Assembly: GCA_013822885.1 (NCBI GenBank)
Contig: PNLC01000002.1
Location: 1-62,245 of the forward strand
DNA from: Bradyrhizobium sp.
GTDB taxonomy: Bacteria; Pseudomonadota; Alphaproteobacteria; Rhizobiales; Xanthobacteraceae
Length of the DNA stretch: 62,245 nt
Direction of reading: 5' to 3'
Position 1 is the first letter of the stretch; the number at the start of each line of letters is the position of its first letter. The notes beneath the pieces are model-generated. The model saw nothing but the letters and a program-made list of their open reading frames with translations. It was not told the DNA's origin and did no database searches. A program made the translations under genes and the position numbers. This document shows, piece after piece, positions 48,486 to 59,200 of this stretch.

Positions 48486-49007
48486 ATGTCCGAGACAGGC
48501 TGGACCTTGCTGCGGCACGTCATCATCGGCCGTTACGAGCAGATCAGGTCGCGGCTGACGCGATCTCTGGGCTCGCGGGAACTCGCCGCTGAGGTCCTGC
48601 ACGAGACCTATCTGCGGCTTCATCGCAGCGACGCCATCGGTGTCATCAATCATCCCGAGTCCTACATCTTCCAGATCGCCCGCAATATTGCGGCAGACAT
48701 GCGGCGCAACGAGCGACGTCGCGCGGCACAGGCGGGGAGCCTGGCAACCATTCTGCAGCCTGACGACGCGCCCGATTTGGCGAAGGAAATGGAGGCGCGG
48801 TCGCAGGTGAACGTCCTCAAGCAGGCGCTTTCCGATCTTTCGCCCCGGCGGCGCGCAATCCTGATCGCGGCCCGAATCGACGGACTGAGCCACGATACGA
48901 TCGCGCAACGCTTTGGTATCTCACGGACGATGGTGCAAAAGGAGTTGCGCCGGGCGCTTGAGCACTGCGTCGAACGGCTAGGAAAAAACAGTGACAATGA
49001 CCGGTGA
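48486..49007 (+). CDS. ECF (FecI-like) RNA polymerase sigma factor (cassette 2)
   Basis: LAAEVLHETYLRLHRS...HPESYIFQIARNIAADMRR; LSPRRRAILIAARIDGLSHDTIAQRFGISRTMVQKELRRALEHC. Confidence 0.9.
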   Translation: MSETGWTLLRHVIIGRYEQIRSRLTRSLGSRELAAEVLHETYLRLHRSDAIGVINHPESYIFQIARNIAADMRRNERRRAAQAGSLATILQPDDAPDLAKEMEARSQVNVLKQALSDLSPRRRAILIAARIDGLSHDTIAQRFGISRTMVQKELRRALEHCVERLGKNSDNDR

Positions 49008-49070
49008 GCTTCGCGACGGCCTCGGACGTCTAATGAATGAAGCGAAAATCTGCCGAGGATCGGCCGTGCC

Positions 49071-50054
49071 ATGAGCGGGTTGGATCGACAGTCGTTGTCG
49101 CTGCAACGCGATGCGCTGGAACTGATCATGAATGCAAAGTCCGGCGCTGCGACCGCAGGCGATTTGCAATGCCTGGAGGAGTGGCGCGTGCGGAGCAGCG
49201 CTCATACCGAGGCGTATCGCAAGGCCGTCATCATCTGGGACGCGCTTGGGACGGCCGCCCGCGAAACCGCGAGCGCGGAGGACCGGGATTTCATCGCCGG
49301 CCGGCGGACCGCGCGGACGCCTGCCGTCGGACGCCGGGCTTTCCTTGTGGGAGGGTTTGCCGCGTCCAGCGCTGCTGCCGGCTTGCTGATGGTGCAGCCG
49401 TCGCTCGGGGTCCGGCCGTTCGTCGCCGACCTGCTCGCCGACTATCGGACCGAAACGGGAGAGCAGCGCTTGATCGCGCTGGGCGAGGGGGTGTCAGTCG
49501 AGATGAATACTCGTACCAGTATCGACCGCCGCTTGGCCTCGCGCGGAACCTCGATCGAGTTGATCTCCGGCGAGGCTGCCATTTCGGCCGAATGCAGCGA
49601 GGAACGGCCGGTATCCGTCCTTGCGGCAGGCGGCAGGAGCCGTTCGGCGAAGGCCAAATTCGCCGTTCGTCATGGCGGGGGGCCGGTGCGTGTTGCCTGT
49701 CTTGAAGGGCTTGTCGTGGTCGAGCTTGACGGAAACTCCGCCATCTTGAGGGCCGATCAGCAACTATCCTATTCGGCTCGCGGAATTGGTCCGGTCGCGA
49801 CTTTCGATCCGACAGTGGTCGCGGCGTGGCAGCGAGGGTTGCTGATTTTTCGCGAGGAACCGCTGGTCGACGTCCTCGCTGAGGTCAATCGCTACTGGCA
49901 GGGCCGGATCATTCTCCTCAACGCCGACCTTGGCCAGCGCCGCGTGACGGCGCGGATCGAACTGGCACGCGTGGGCGAAGTGATCTCGTATGTCCAAAGC
50001 GTTCTGGGAGCGCAGGTGCGGACGTTGCTCGGCGGCGTCGTGTTGTTGAGCTGA
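49071..50054 (+). CDS. FecR-like anti-sigma/sensor protein (cassette 2)
   Basis: GRRAFLVGGFAASSAAAGLLM; DYRTETGEQRLIALGEGVSVEMNTRTSID; VACLEGLVVVELDGNSAILRADQQLSYS; WQRGLLIFREEPLVDVLAEVNRY. Confidence 0.88.
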   Translation: MSGLDRQSLSLQRDALELIMNAKSGAATAGDLQCLEEWRVRSSAHTEAYRKAVIIWDALGTAARETASAEDRDFIAGRRTARTPAVGRRAFLVGGFAASSAAAGLLMVQPSLGVRPFVADLLADYRTETGEQRLIALGEGVSVEMNTRTSIDRRLASRGTSIELISGEAAISAECSEERPVSVLAAGGRSRSAKAKFAVRHGGGPVRVACLEGLVVVELDGNSAILRADQQLSYSARGIGPVATFDPTVVAAWQRGLLIFREEPLVDVLAEVNRYWQGRIILLNADLGQRRVTARIELARVGEVISYVQSVLGAQVRTLLGGVVLLS

Positions 50055-50135
50055 GAGGAAAAACATTCCAGAAGGTGGTTAGCTGGAGGTGTCCGCCTTT
50101 CGTCTCTACAGCAGGGAAGCGACAGGCGCGGATCG

Positions 50136-50157
50136 GGTCGAACCATCAGGTTCGGCC
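50136..50157 (+). other. Hairpin in the leader of exoprotein gene 2 (9-bp stem, ATCA tetraloop)
   Basis: GGTCGAACC-ATCA-GGTTCGGCC, one G.U wobble; 52 bp upstream of ATG 50209. Confidence 0.4.
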
Positions 50158-50208
50158 AGCGGAGCGTCGTTGGCTTCCCGTCGAATTCACGGGGCGGGAG
50201 TCAAGACA

Positions 50209-53200
50209 ATGTCGAAGCCGAAACAGCCGGGAACGTCAGTCGCTGGCGTTGGGGGCACGCAATTGCGGCGGGTCGCCTTGCTCGGCAGCGTCAGCATGTT
50301 GTCGCTGTTCGCGATGACGGCTGTGGCGGATGCGCGGCCCCTTGGCGCAAGATCGGGGACCAATCCCGCGGCGGCCGCTTTGCCGAGTGCGGAGCAGGCA
50401 GCAATGGCGTTGCAGCGGACCAGCGCTTCGCTCGCGCGCACCAGCCAGGCGCTTCAGGCCATGCGCGCTGCGCAGAATGCCGCCCGGATTGCGGCTACGG
50501 CCGGCGCGACGACCGTGCCGAACGGGCAGGTCGCGGGCGGGCTGGTGGTCGACCCCGCCGTGGCGAACGATCCAGCGCTATGGAGCAATGCCCAACTGCC
50601 GAAGCCCGATACGCTGTCGAATGGCCGTACCCGGGTGGAGGTCGTACAGACCGCGCCGAAGGCGATCCTGACCTGGCAGAGCTTCAATGTCGGGCGCGAG
50701 ACCGATCTTTATTTCAACCAAACCGCCGGTGGCGCCGATGCCGCAAACTGGATCGCGCTCAACCGCGTGACCGATCCGGGTATTGCCCCCAGCCGTATCC
50801 TGGGCACCATCAAGGCCGATGGGCAGGTCTATGTCATCAACAAGAACGGCATCATTTTCGGCGGCGCGAGCCAGGTCAACGTTGCGTCATTGGTGGCGTC
50901 GTCGCTGAGCCTGTCGAACACGCAGTTCCTGGCCGGAATCAACATTCAGCGAAGTGCCGGCGGTGCGAGCTACTTACTTCCGCAATTCGGCGAGTTTCCC
51001 ACGAACGAGACCGGGAATGTTCCGGCTCCGTACATTCCCGGCAACGTCCTCGTGGAGGCCGGCGCCCGGATCGTCAGCGGTAAACAGGGGCTGGTGGCGC
51101 TGTTCGGATCGAACGTCGCCAATCGCGGCACGATCGAAACGCCGAGCGGCCAGACGCTGCTGGCGGCAGGCGAGAACGTTTATCTAGGGTCGAACGACGC
51201 GAAGATCATCGGTTTGCGGGCCTATGTCAGCACGCGACCGGAAAGCATACAGGCGTCTTTTGGCGATGCTCCGGCTCTCTATGCCCGCACCGCGCTGGTC
51301 GGGATGAACGCGGTCAACGACGGCATGATCGTTGCGCCTGAAGGCAACATCAGCATCGTCGGCTACAAGGTCGTCCAGAACGGCCTGCTGCAGGCGGTGA
51401 CGACGCTGAATGCGGCGGGCAACATTTCGCTGATCGCCCACGATGGGTACCGTTTCAGCCCATTTGGCGGCAATTCGGACGCACGCGCCGGCGAACTGAT
51501 CCTGGGGCGGGACAGCGTCACGACGGTGCAGATCGATCGCGACCCGCGCACCGGCGGGACCGCCGGCGATTCCTCGTTCGTCCGGCTGTGGGGCAATACG
51601 GTTCTGCTCGAGAAGAATGCCCTTGTCCAATCGGAAGCCGGGCAGATTTCCGTCGGCGCCTTCAGCAAGTTTGAATCGGGTTCGTCGAGCCTCGAATTGC
51701 CTACTGTGCCGCCCGGTGCTGGTTCGCGCTTCATGATGGAGGCGGGCTCGGTCCTCGACGTGGCAGGCGTGCTCGGCGCCGAGGTGGCGATGGAGAGCAA
51801 CTCCGTCCAGGTGGAGGCGCGAGCGAACGAACTACGGGACGCGCCATTGCAGCGCAACGGCATCCTGGCAGGCAAGAAGATCTGGGTCGACCGGCGCGTG
51901 ACCGGCAAGCGGGAAGACGGCACCGCCTGGATCGGTACGGAATTGGTCGATGCGAACGAGTACGACGCCAACGTGCCCAAGTCGATGGGCGAGCGCGCGG
52001 TCAAGGGCGGCAAGGTGACGATGTACGCCGGCGAAGTGGTGGTCATGCCCGATGCGGAGATCAAGCTCGCGGGCGGCTCGGTCCGCTATCTCGACGGCTA
52101 TATCAAGACGACGAAGCTCGTGGGAGCGGACGGCCGCCTCTACGACATCGGCCGCGCGCCGGTCGATATGCCTTATGTCAGCATCTACAGCGGCTTTGTG
52201 GTGGATCACAGTCGCTGGAAGGTCAGCGAGGTATTCACCTCGCCGTTCTCGCGCGACCGGTTCGAAAAAGGCTATGTGCAGGGCGCCGCCGCGGGGATGT
52301 TGGAAATCCATTCGCGTGTTCAGGTGCTGGATGGCCGCATCGCTGCCCACACGATCGTGGGAGATCGCCAGATCAGTTCACCGCCCGCCGGCGGCGGGTT
52401 AAAGATTGGCTCAGTGTCGCCACCGGATACCAGCTTCAACGCCAACCACCTGAGGCTACAAGCCGCCGCCGGCGGCCTGCCCAGCAATTTCACCATCAAG
52501 AGCGCGTTGCCCACGGATCGAACTTCGACGCTGGTGCTGTCGACCGAAATGCTCAGTGAGAGCGGATTGTCTTCTGTCGAACTCATCTTGAACGGGAATG
52601 TCGTCTTCGCACCCGACTCCGACATTCGCCTGCGGCCGGGCAGCATCCTTTCGGTCAACGGCGGCGCGGGCAGGTCGATGACGTTCGACGGTTCGATCCG
52701 GGTGCCCGGCGGCCTCGTCGGCCTTTCGGTTGCAGGCGGACCCATTGTGTTCAAGGCGGGCGCCAAGATCGATGTGAGCGGCCAGTGGACCAACTATCTC
52801 GTTTCGCCCGCTACTGGTCCACGAACTCCGAATGGCGGCAGCATCGGTCTGACCGGCAACATCACCTTTGATTCCGATGTCGTGCTGGCCGCGGATGCGG
52901 GGGCAACGGTCAGCAGCAAGGGCAAGTTCGAGGCCGGCACGGCCGGCTCTATCTCGCTCGGAAGCTCGAATGTCATCGACCTGAACTCCGTAACCATGAG
53001 CGCTTACGGTTTGGCAACTTCCGGCCAGGTGGCCGTGGGCCCGCTCGGGGGACATCTCAGCCTCGCCGTTCCCGCGATCCTGATCGCAACAAATGGCGCG
53101 GCACCTGGCGGTAGCGTCACCCGACTGGATCCATCCTTCTTCGACCGCGGCGGCTTCAGCAAGTTCACGTTCACACTCGCAGGAATCGAGGATGGGCTGA

Positions 53201-56200
53201 CATTTGCGCCCAAGGTCCAGACCAAAATCCTGGCTGCCGATGATTTATCGAAGGCGTCCAACGACGCTGTCGGGTCGATGGGTGCGGCGACCACGCTCTC
53301 GGCGGCCCAACGGCCGGGCACCAGCCTCGCACTGACAACCGCCGGTGATTTCGTATTGGGAGCCAACACCGTGATCACACCTGGAACCGGCGGCAGCGTC
53401 AGCCTCGCCAGCGGCGCCAGCAACAAACTCACTATCGCTGGCACGATCAGCGCGCCAGCCGGCTCGATCACTCTTACCGGCAACAACATCTCGCTCGCCT
53501 CGACGGCGCAATTGCTCGCGCGCGGCGTCGCCCGCATCGTTGCAGACGGGCGCGGCCTGCGCAGCGGCGACGTGCTGGACGGCGGTAGCGTCATCATCAA
53601 TCCCACGCGCGAAGGCAACCTCGCCGCCGGGGCGCTGATCGACGTATCGGGGACAAGCGGAACGATCGATGTCGCCGACAATACGCGTGGAATCGGAATG
53701 CAGACCCGGCCGCTGACGCTCGCCAGCGACGGAGGCAGGATATCCATCAGCGGCAGTGGCGGCCTTGTCGCAAGCACCCTGGTCGGCAATGCAGGCGGCG
53801 CCGGGGCCGCGGGTGGCAGCCTTTTGCTCAGCGCGGCGTCTCCTACTGTGAGCGTCAGCAGTGTGCCAACTACAGTTTACTTCCAGGACGCCAACGGCCT
53901 GTGGCAAAGCCGCACCGCCACGCAGGATATCGACATATTCAACGAATATTCCGGCGCGGCCATCACGTTGAATTCGGTGGTGTCAGCCGAGAGGACCAAA
54001 TTGATCAACGCCACGCGGAATGGCAGTGGTGGCCTGCTGACTATCATCAACGACGACACGCTGATTCCAGGCGCGGCGGGCTGGGAAAACGTCAGCACCT
54101 CCCTGCAGGAAGTCGATCCGACAATACTTCAAAACTCGCTCAATGCTGCTGCGCTGTACACGAAATACTTCTACAGCCGCAGCGGCACCAGTCCGAATTT
54201 CGTCTATACGAAGCTGAACTACACTCCCGTCATTTCAGAATTCACCGTCCGGCAATCCGCCTTCCAGCAGGGCGGATTCGCCGACATCAGTCTGAGCGGT
54301 TCGAAAATAGGCGTCCGCTTTGGAGATGGCGTGGATATCTCGGCCGACCGGCGAATCTCCGTGACAGCGGCCATGGTGACAAATTGGAGCGGCGCCAGCG
54401 CAACGCTCCGCGCTCCACTGGTGAATTTCGACGCAGGCAAGGCGACGGTGACCGCAGCCAGCCGCGCCGGCACATTCTCGGTCATCGCTCAACAGATCGA
54501 CGTGTCGAAAGCGGCGTTCAAGGGCTTTGCCGAAGTAAGACTGAACAGCGCCGGAGATCTGCTGCTTTCCGGAAGCGCTTCAAACCCGGCGAGTCTATAC
54601 GTGGACGGTAGGTTGAACCTGATTGCCGGTCAGATCTATCCGACCACCCAGACAACGGCGAGGATCACGGCCACTCGGACGATCACGGTGGATCAGAACG
54701 GCGCGCATCCGGTGGCGCCTCTTTCCGCCGGCGGCAATCTCATCCTGGCAGCGCCCGCGATTGTCCAGAACGGAACGCTGCGGGCGCCCTTCGGGCAGAT
54801 CACGCTCGATGCGACGACGAGCCTGACGCTCAGCGCCGGCAGCCTGACATCCGTTTCCGGCGTCGGCTTGATCGTGCCCTTCGGCCGGATCGTCGACGAC
54901 GTGCTGTGGTACACGGACCAGAGTCCCAACACGCCTATTCTGGCGCCGCCGGAAAAGCGCCTGACGCTCAAGGCGCCGGCAGTGGACATGCAGACTGGCT
55001 CGATCGTCGACCTCTCGGGCGGTGGCGACCTGCTTGCCTACGGGTTCATTCCCGGCTCGGGAGGCTCATCGGATTACCTGGATCCGGCAAAATATCCCGG
55101 CGCCTCAGCGATACTGCCGATCAGCATGGTCTCAAACCATGTCGGCAAGCGGATCATCCATCTCGATGGTGGCAACGGCATCCCGGCCGGCGCCTATGTC
55201 GTGATGCCGGCGAGCTATGCATTGCTACCCGGCGCCTATCGGCTGCAGGAAATGACGGGGAGCAATGGGCAGCCGCTTTATGACTTTACCGGGTCGGCGC
55301 GGCTCACCGATGGCTCGGTGGTGCTGTCGGGCTGGGGTTATACCAGCGGAAGCAATCTTCGCGATCAACGAGCGCAGGCCTACAAGATATCGCCGATCGA
55401 AACGATCCGGCAGCGATCGGAATACAAGATCTGGACCGCGAACGAGTATTTCAGGTCGAACGAATTCGTCGAAGCCGCCCGCCGCCAACTGAGCGTCGAT
55501 GTGACCGCTATTCCACGTCTGCCGATGGACGCGGGAGCGTTGCAGATTCAAGCGACGCTCTCGGCGATACTGGGCGCAACCCTGCGTGGTTCGGCTGAAG
55601 CGGGGGGACGCGGCGCGGCAATCGACGTCGCGGCTAGCAATATTGCGGTGGTGGGAGGCGTCGACGGCGCAAGCTACAGAGCCGCCGGTTATCTCGTGCT
55701 CGACGCGGCGCAATTGTCGGCGTTCGGCGGCGAGAGCCTGCTTCTGGGCGGCACGCGGCTGCAGACGGTGAGCGGCCTCGAGGTGGACGCTACCGCAACC
55801 AACGTCGTGATCGCGACCGACGGCACGGTCGCGAACGCTCTCGCCGCGCCCGAAATCCTCATTGCCTCGGAGAATGCGATTCAGGTTGCCGACGGCAGCC
55901 TGATCGAAGCGCGTGGAACCGTAGGGGGCGCATCAAGCAACATCCTGATCAAGCCTGCGATCGCCGCCGTGACCGACGCTGGTGGAAACGTGACGACACC
56001 GGCGCGCGACTTTGGTGCTTTCGCTCGGATCTCGAACGGCGCGGTGGTGCGCGTCGTTCGTGATGGCCCGCAGCAGACCCAGGGCACGCTCACGATCGGC
56101 GCGGCAACGCTTCGCGGCAATAACATCATCCTGGACGCCACCAGGACGACAAGCGTCTCGGCTGGCGCCGCGCTGCTCGGCCGGGTGCTCGACGTGACCA

Positions 56201-59200
56201 GTTCTCGCATCAGCATCGGCACGCCGACCGGAACTCCCGGCGGGTTGATTCTCGCCGGTGGCTCGTTGGCCGCCCTGCTGAATGCGGTCGATCTGCGCTT
56301 GCGCAGCTACGGCACGATCGATTTCTATGGTGACGTCGGGCTCGGCACCCGGCATGCTGACGGGAGCTTCACCCTGGCCTCACTGCTGCTGGACGCCGCG
56401 GCGCTGAACAGCAACGCCGCCGCCAATGTCAGTGTGGCTGCAGGCGAGGTTTCGATCGTCAACACCATTGGCGGAACCGGCGCGAGCCTGGGCGGCGCCG
56501 GCGGAACGCTGGCAATCACCGCGAACACGCTTTCCCTGGGCGCAGGCACGAAGAAAATAGAGGGGTTCAGCGCCGTGCAACTCGCGGCGAGCAAGGCCAT
56601 TGTCGGCCGCAGCAAGGGATCGATCGACTTCGGATCTGCCAATCTCGCCTTCAATACTCCACGACTGACCGCGGAGAGCGGCGCCTCCCAGGATTGGACC
56701 ACGGCGGGCACATTTGGGCTGACGGGGACCCCGGCGAGCGACGCCTTCGAGACCCTGGGAGCACGGCTGGCGATCACGGCCGGCGCGATCACCCAGAGCG
56801 GGTTGATCGACGTGACTGCCGGATCGCTGACATTGCGGGCGACCGTTGGCAACGTCACGCTGGCGTCAGGCTCGATCATCCGGGCGTCGGGGTTCACACG
56901 CACGTTCTACGACCAGCGGGTCGAAATCGCCGGCGGCACGATCGAACTGATCTCCGACCACGGCGTGGTGGTGGCGCAGGCCGGATCGCTGCTCGACGTC
57001 TCTGCGGTCGGGACAGGCAGGGCCGGGACGCTGTCGATCGCGACGCCAGAGCAGACTGCGGAGTTCGACGGCGAATTGCGCGCCGGCCACAGCGGCAACT
57101 TCACGCTCGATACGGGGGGCATCGCGAGTTTCGCGGCGTTGTCGGCAAAGCTTGCGGCCGGCGGCTTCGACGGCGACTTGCGCCTGCGCCTGCGTGCCGG
57201 CGACGTGACGCTCGACGGCGCGACACGGGCATCTTCCTTCGCTCTGTCGGCCGATGCCGGCAGCATCACCGTCACCGGCACGATTGATGCCAGCGCGGCT
57301 GCCGGCGGCACGATCCGGCTGTCGGCTAGGCAGGACTTCACGCTGGCGAGCGGCGCGGTGCTCAGAGCCAATACCAGCGACCCCAGGAATAGCTCGGGTC
57401 TGATCGAGCTCGTGGCGGCGGAAGGCAGCATGGATCTGCGAGCCGGCGCGACGATCGAGACCCTCGGCGGGCGGAGCGGCGCCGGCGAGATTCGCTTGCG
57501 CTTCAAACGCGATGACGCTGCCGGTACCGTCAAGCTGGTCAGTGCGGCAGCGATGCTGTCGGCGACGACGATCATCGCCGAGGCCTATCGCGCTTATGAC
57601 ACCACGTCGGTGAACGCGACGCTGCCGGGAGCGCTCGCCGATGCGGCGAGTTTCATGGCAAGTCATGCCGCATCGATCGAGACGGTCCTCGGCCGTGACG
57701 ACGACCCGAGATTCCATCTGGTTCCGGGCATCGAATTGTACTCGACCGGCGATCTCACTTTGTCCTCGGCCGTCCACTTGGGCAATGAACGGTACAACGG
57801 CGAGGCGGGGGTACTCACCTTGCGCGCCGCAGGCAACCTGATGCTCAACGGCAGCCTCTCGGACGGGTTCTCGAGCGCTGCCGCCAACGCCGCAGTGCAG
57901 ACCACAGGCACGTCATCGTGGTCGTACCGACTGGTCGGCGGCGCTGCGCTCGATGGTGCAAGCCCGCTCGCGGTGCAGCCGATAGGCGCGTTTGCTGGCG
58001 GCACGAGCGGAAATGTGAAGCTTGCCAGCGGCACCATTGTCCGCACCGGTACCGGCTCGATCACGGTCGTGGCAGGCAACGATGTCGTGCTCGCCGACCA
58101 GAAGGCGGTCATCTACACGGCTGGCGCGCGCGTTGCCGATCCGACGCTGGGCGGCATGTACACCGGCACCCTGGACTATGGCGCCACCAATCCAACGCCC
58201 AACAATCCCAACAACCCGCCCCCCGTCATCATACCGGTGTTTACCGAGGGAGGCGGCGACGTTGTTGTCAGCGCGCAGAACGACGTCAAGTCGCTGGTGG
58301 CAAGCGACCAGATGATCATCGACTGGCTCTGGCGCGACGGGGCAACCAACGCCGACGGCTCGTTCGTCGCGAACCGGCAGACCGCCTGGTGGATCAATTT
58401 TGCGCGCTTCGAGCAGGGCATCGCCGCGCTCGGCGGCGGAAATGTCTCCGTCGGGGCGCGCCGCGATATCGTCAATGTCTCGGCCTTTACGCCGACGCAG
58501 GGCCGCGTCGGCGGCGGCCGCACCTTGTCGGAGGCCAGGACCGCGGCCATCACAGGCGGTGGCGACCTCTCGGTCTCGACCGGCCGCGACCTCATCGGCG
58601 GTATCTACTACGTCGACAAGGGCACAGGTATCATTTCAGCCGGTCGGGCCATCACCTCGAACCGCATTGTCAGTTTTGATCCGGACGGATCTGGATCGCA
58701 GCAGCCTCGCGACGTCGCGATCCGTACGTTGCTGGGACAGGGCGACGCGTCGCTCAAGGTCACGGCCGGCGGCTCGATCGACCTTGGATCCGCCAGCAAT
58801 CCGACTATGTGGGACCAGGCAGACTATCAATTCATCTGGAGACCCTCCAATCCACAGAAAGGCTACTTCTCGACCTACGGGGAGAGGACCGAACTCGAAC
58901 TGCTGTCGGTGGGTGGCGACATCAATCTATGGAATCAATCGGGCTACCTGTCCTCCGCCGCGCCGGCGTGGGCCACCTACAAGGCCGGAAATTCGAACGG
59001 CCTCTCGGGCCCAACCACGGTATTCTATCCGCCACGCATCAAGATGATTGCCGCCGCAGGCGACGTCACGATCCAGGGGGGTATGGCGATCTGGCCATCC
59101 GCCTACGGCAACGTCGATCTCTGGGCACAAGATACCGTCACCCTTCTTACGCAAACGAGATCCGGCGCGGGGCTGGAGGGCATCTTGTACAGGACGCTTG

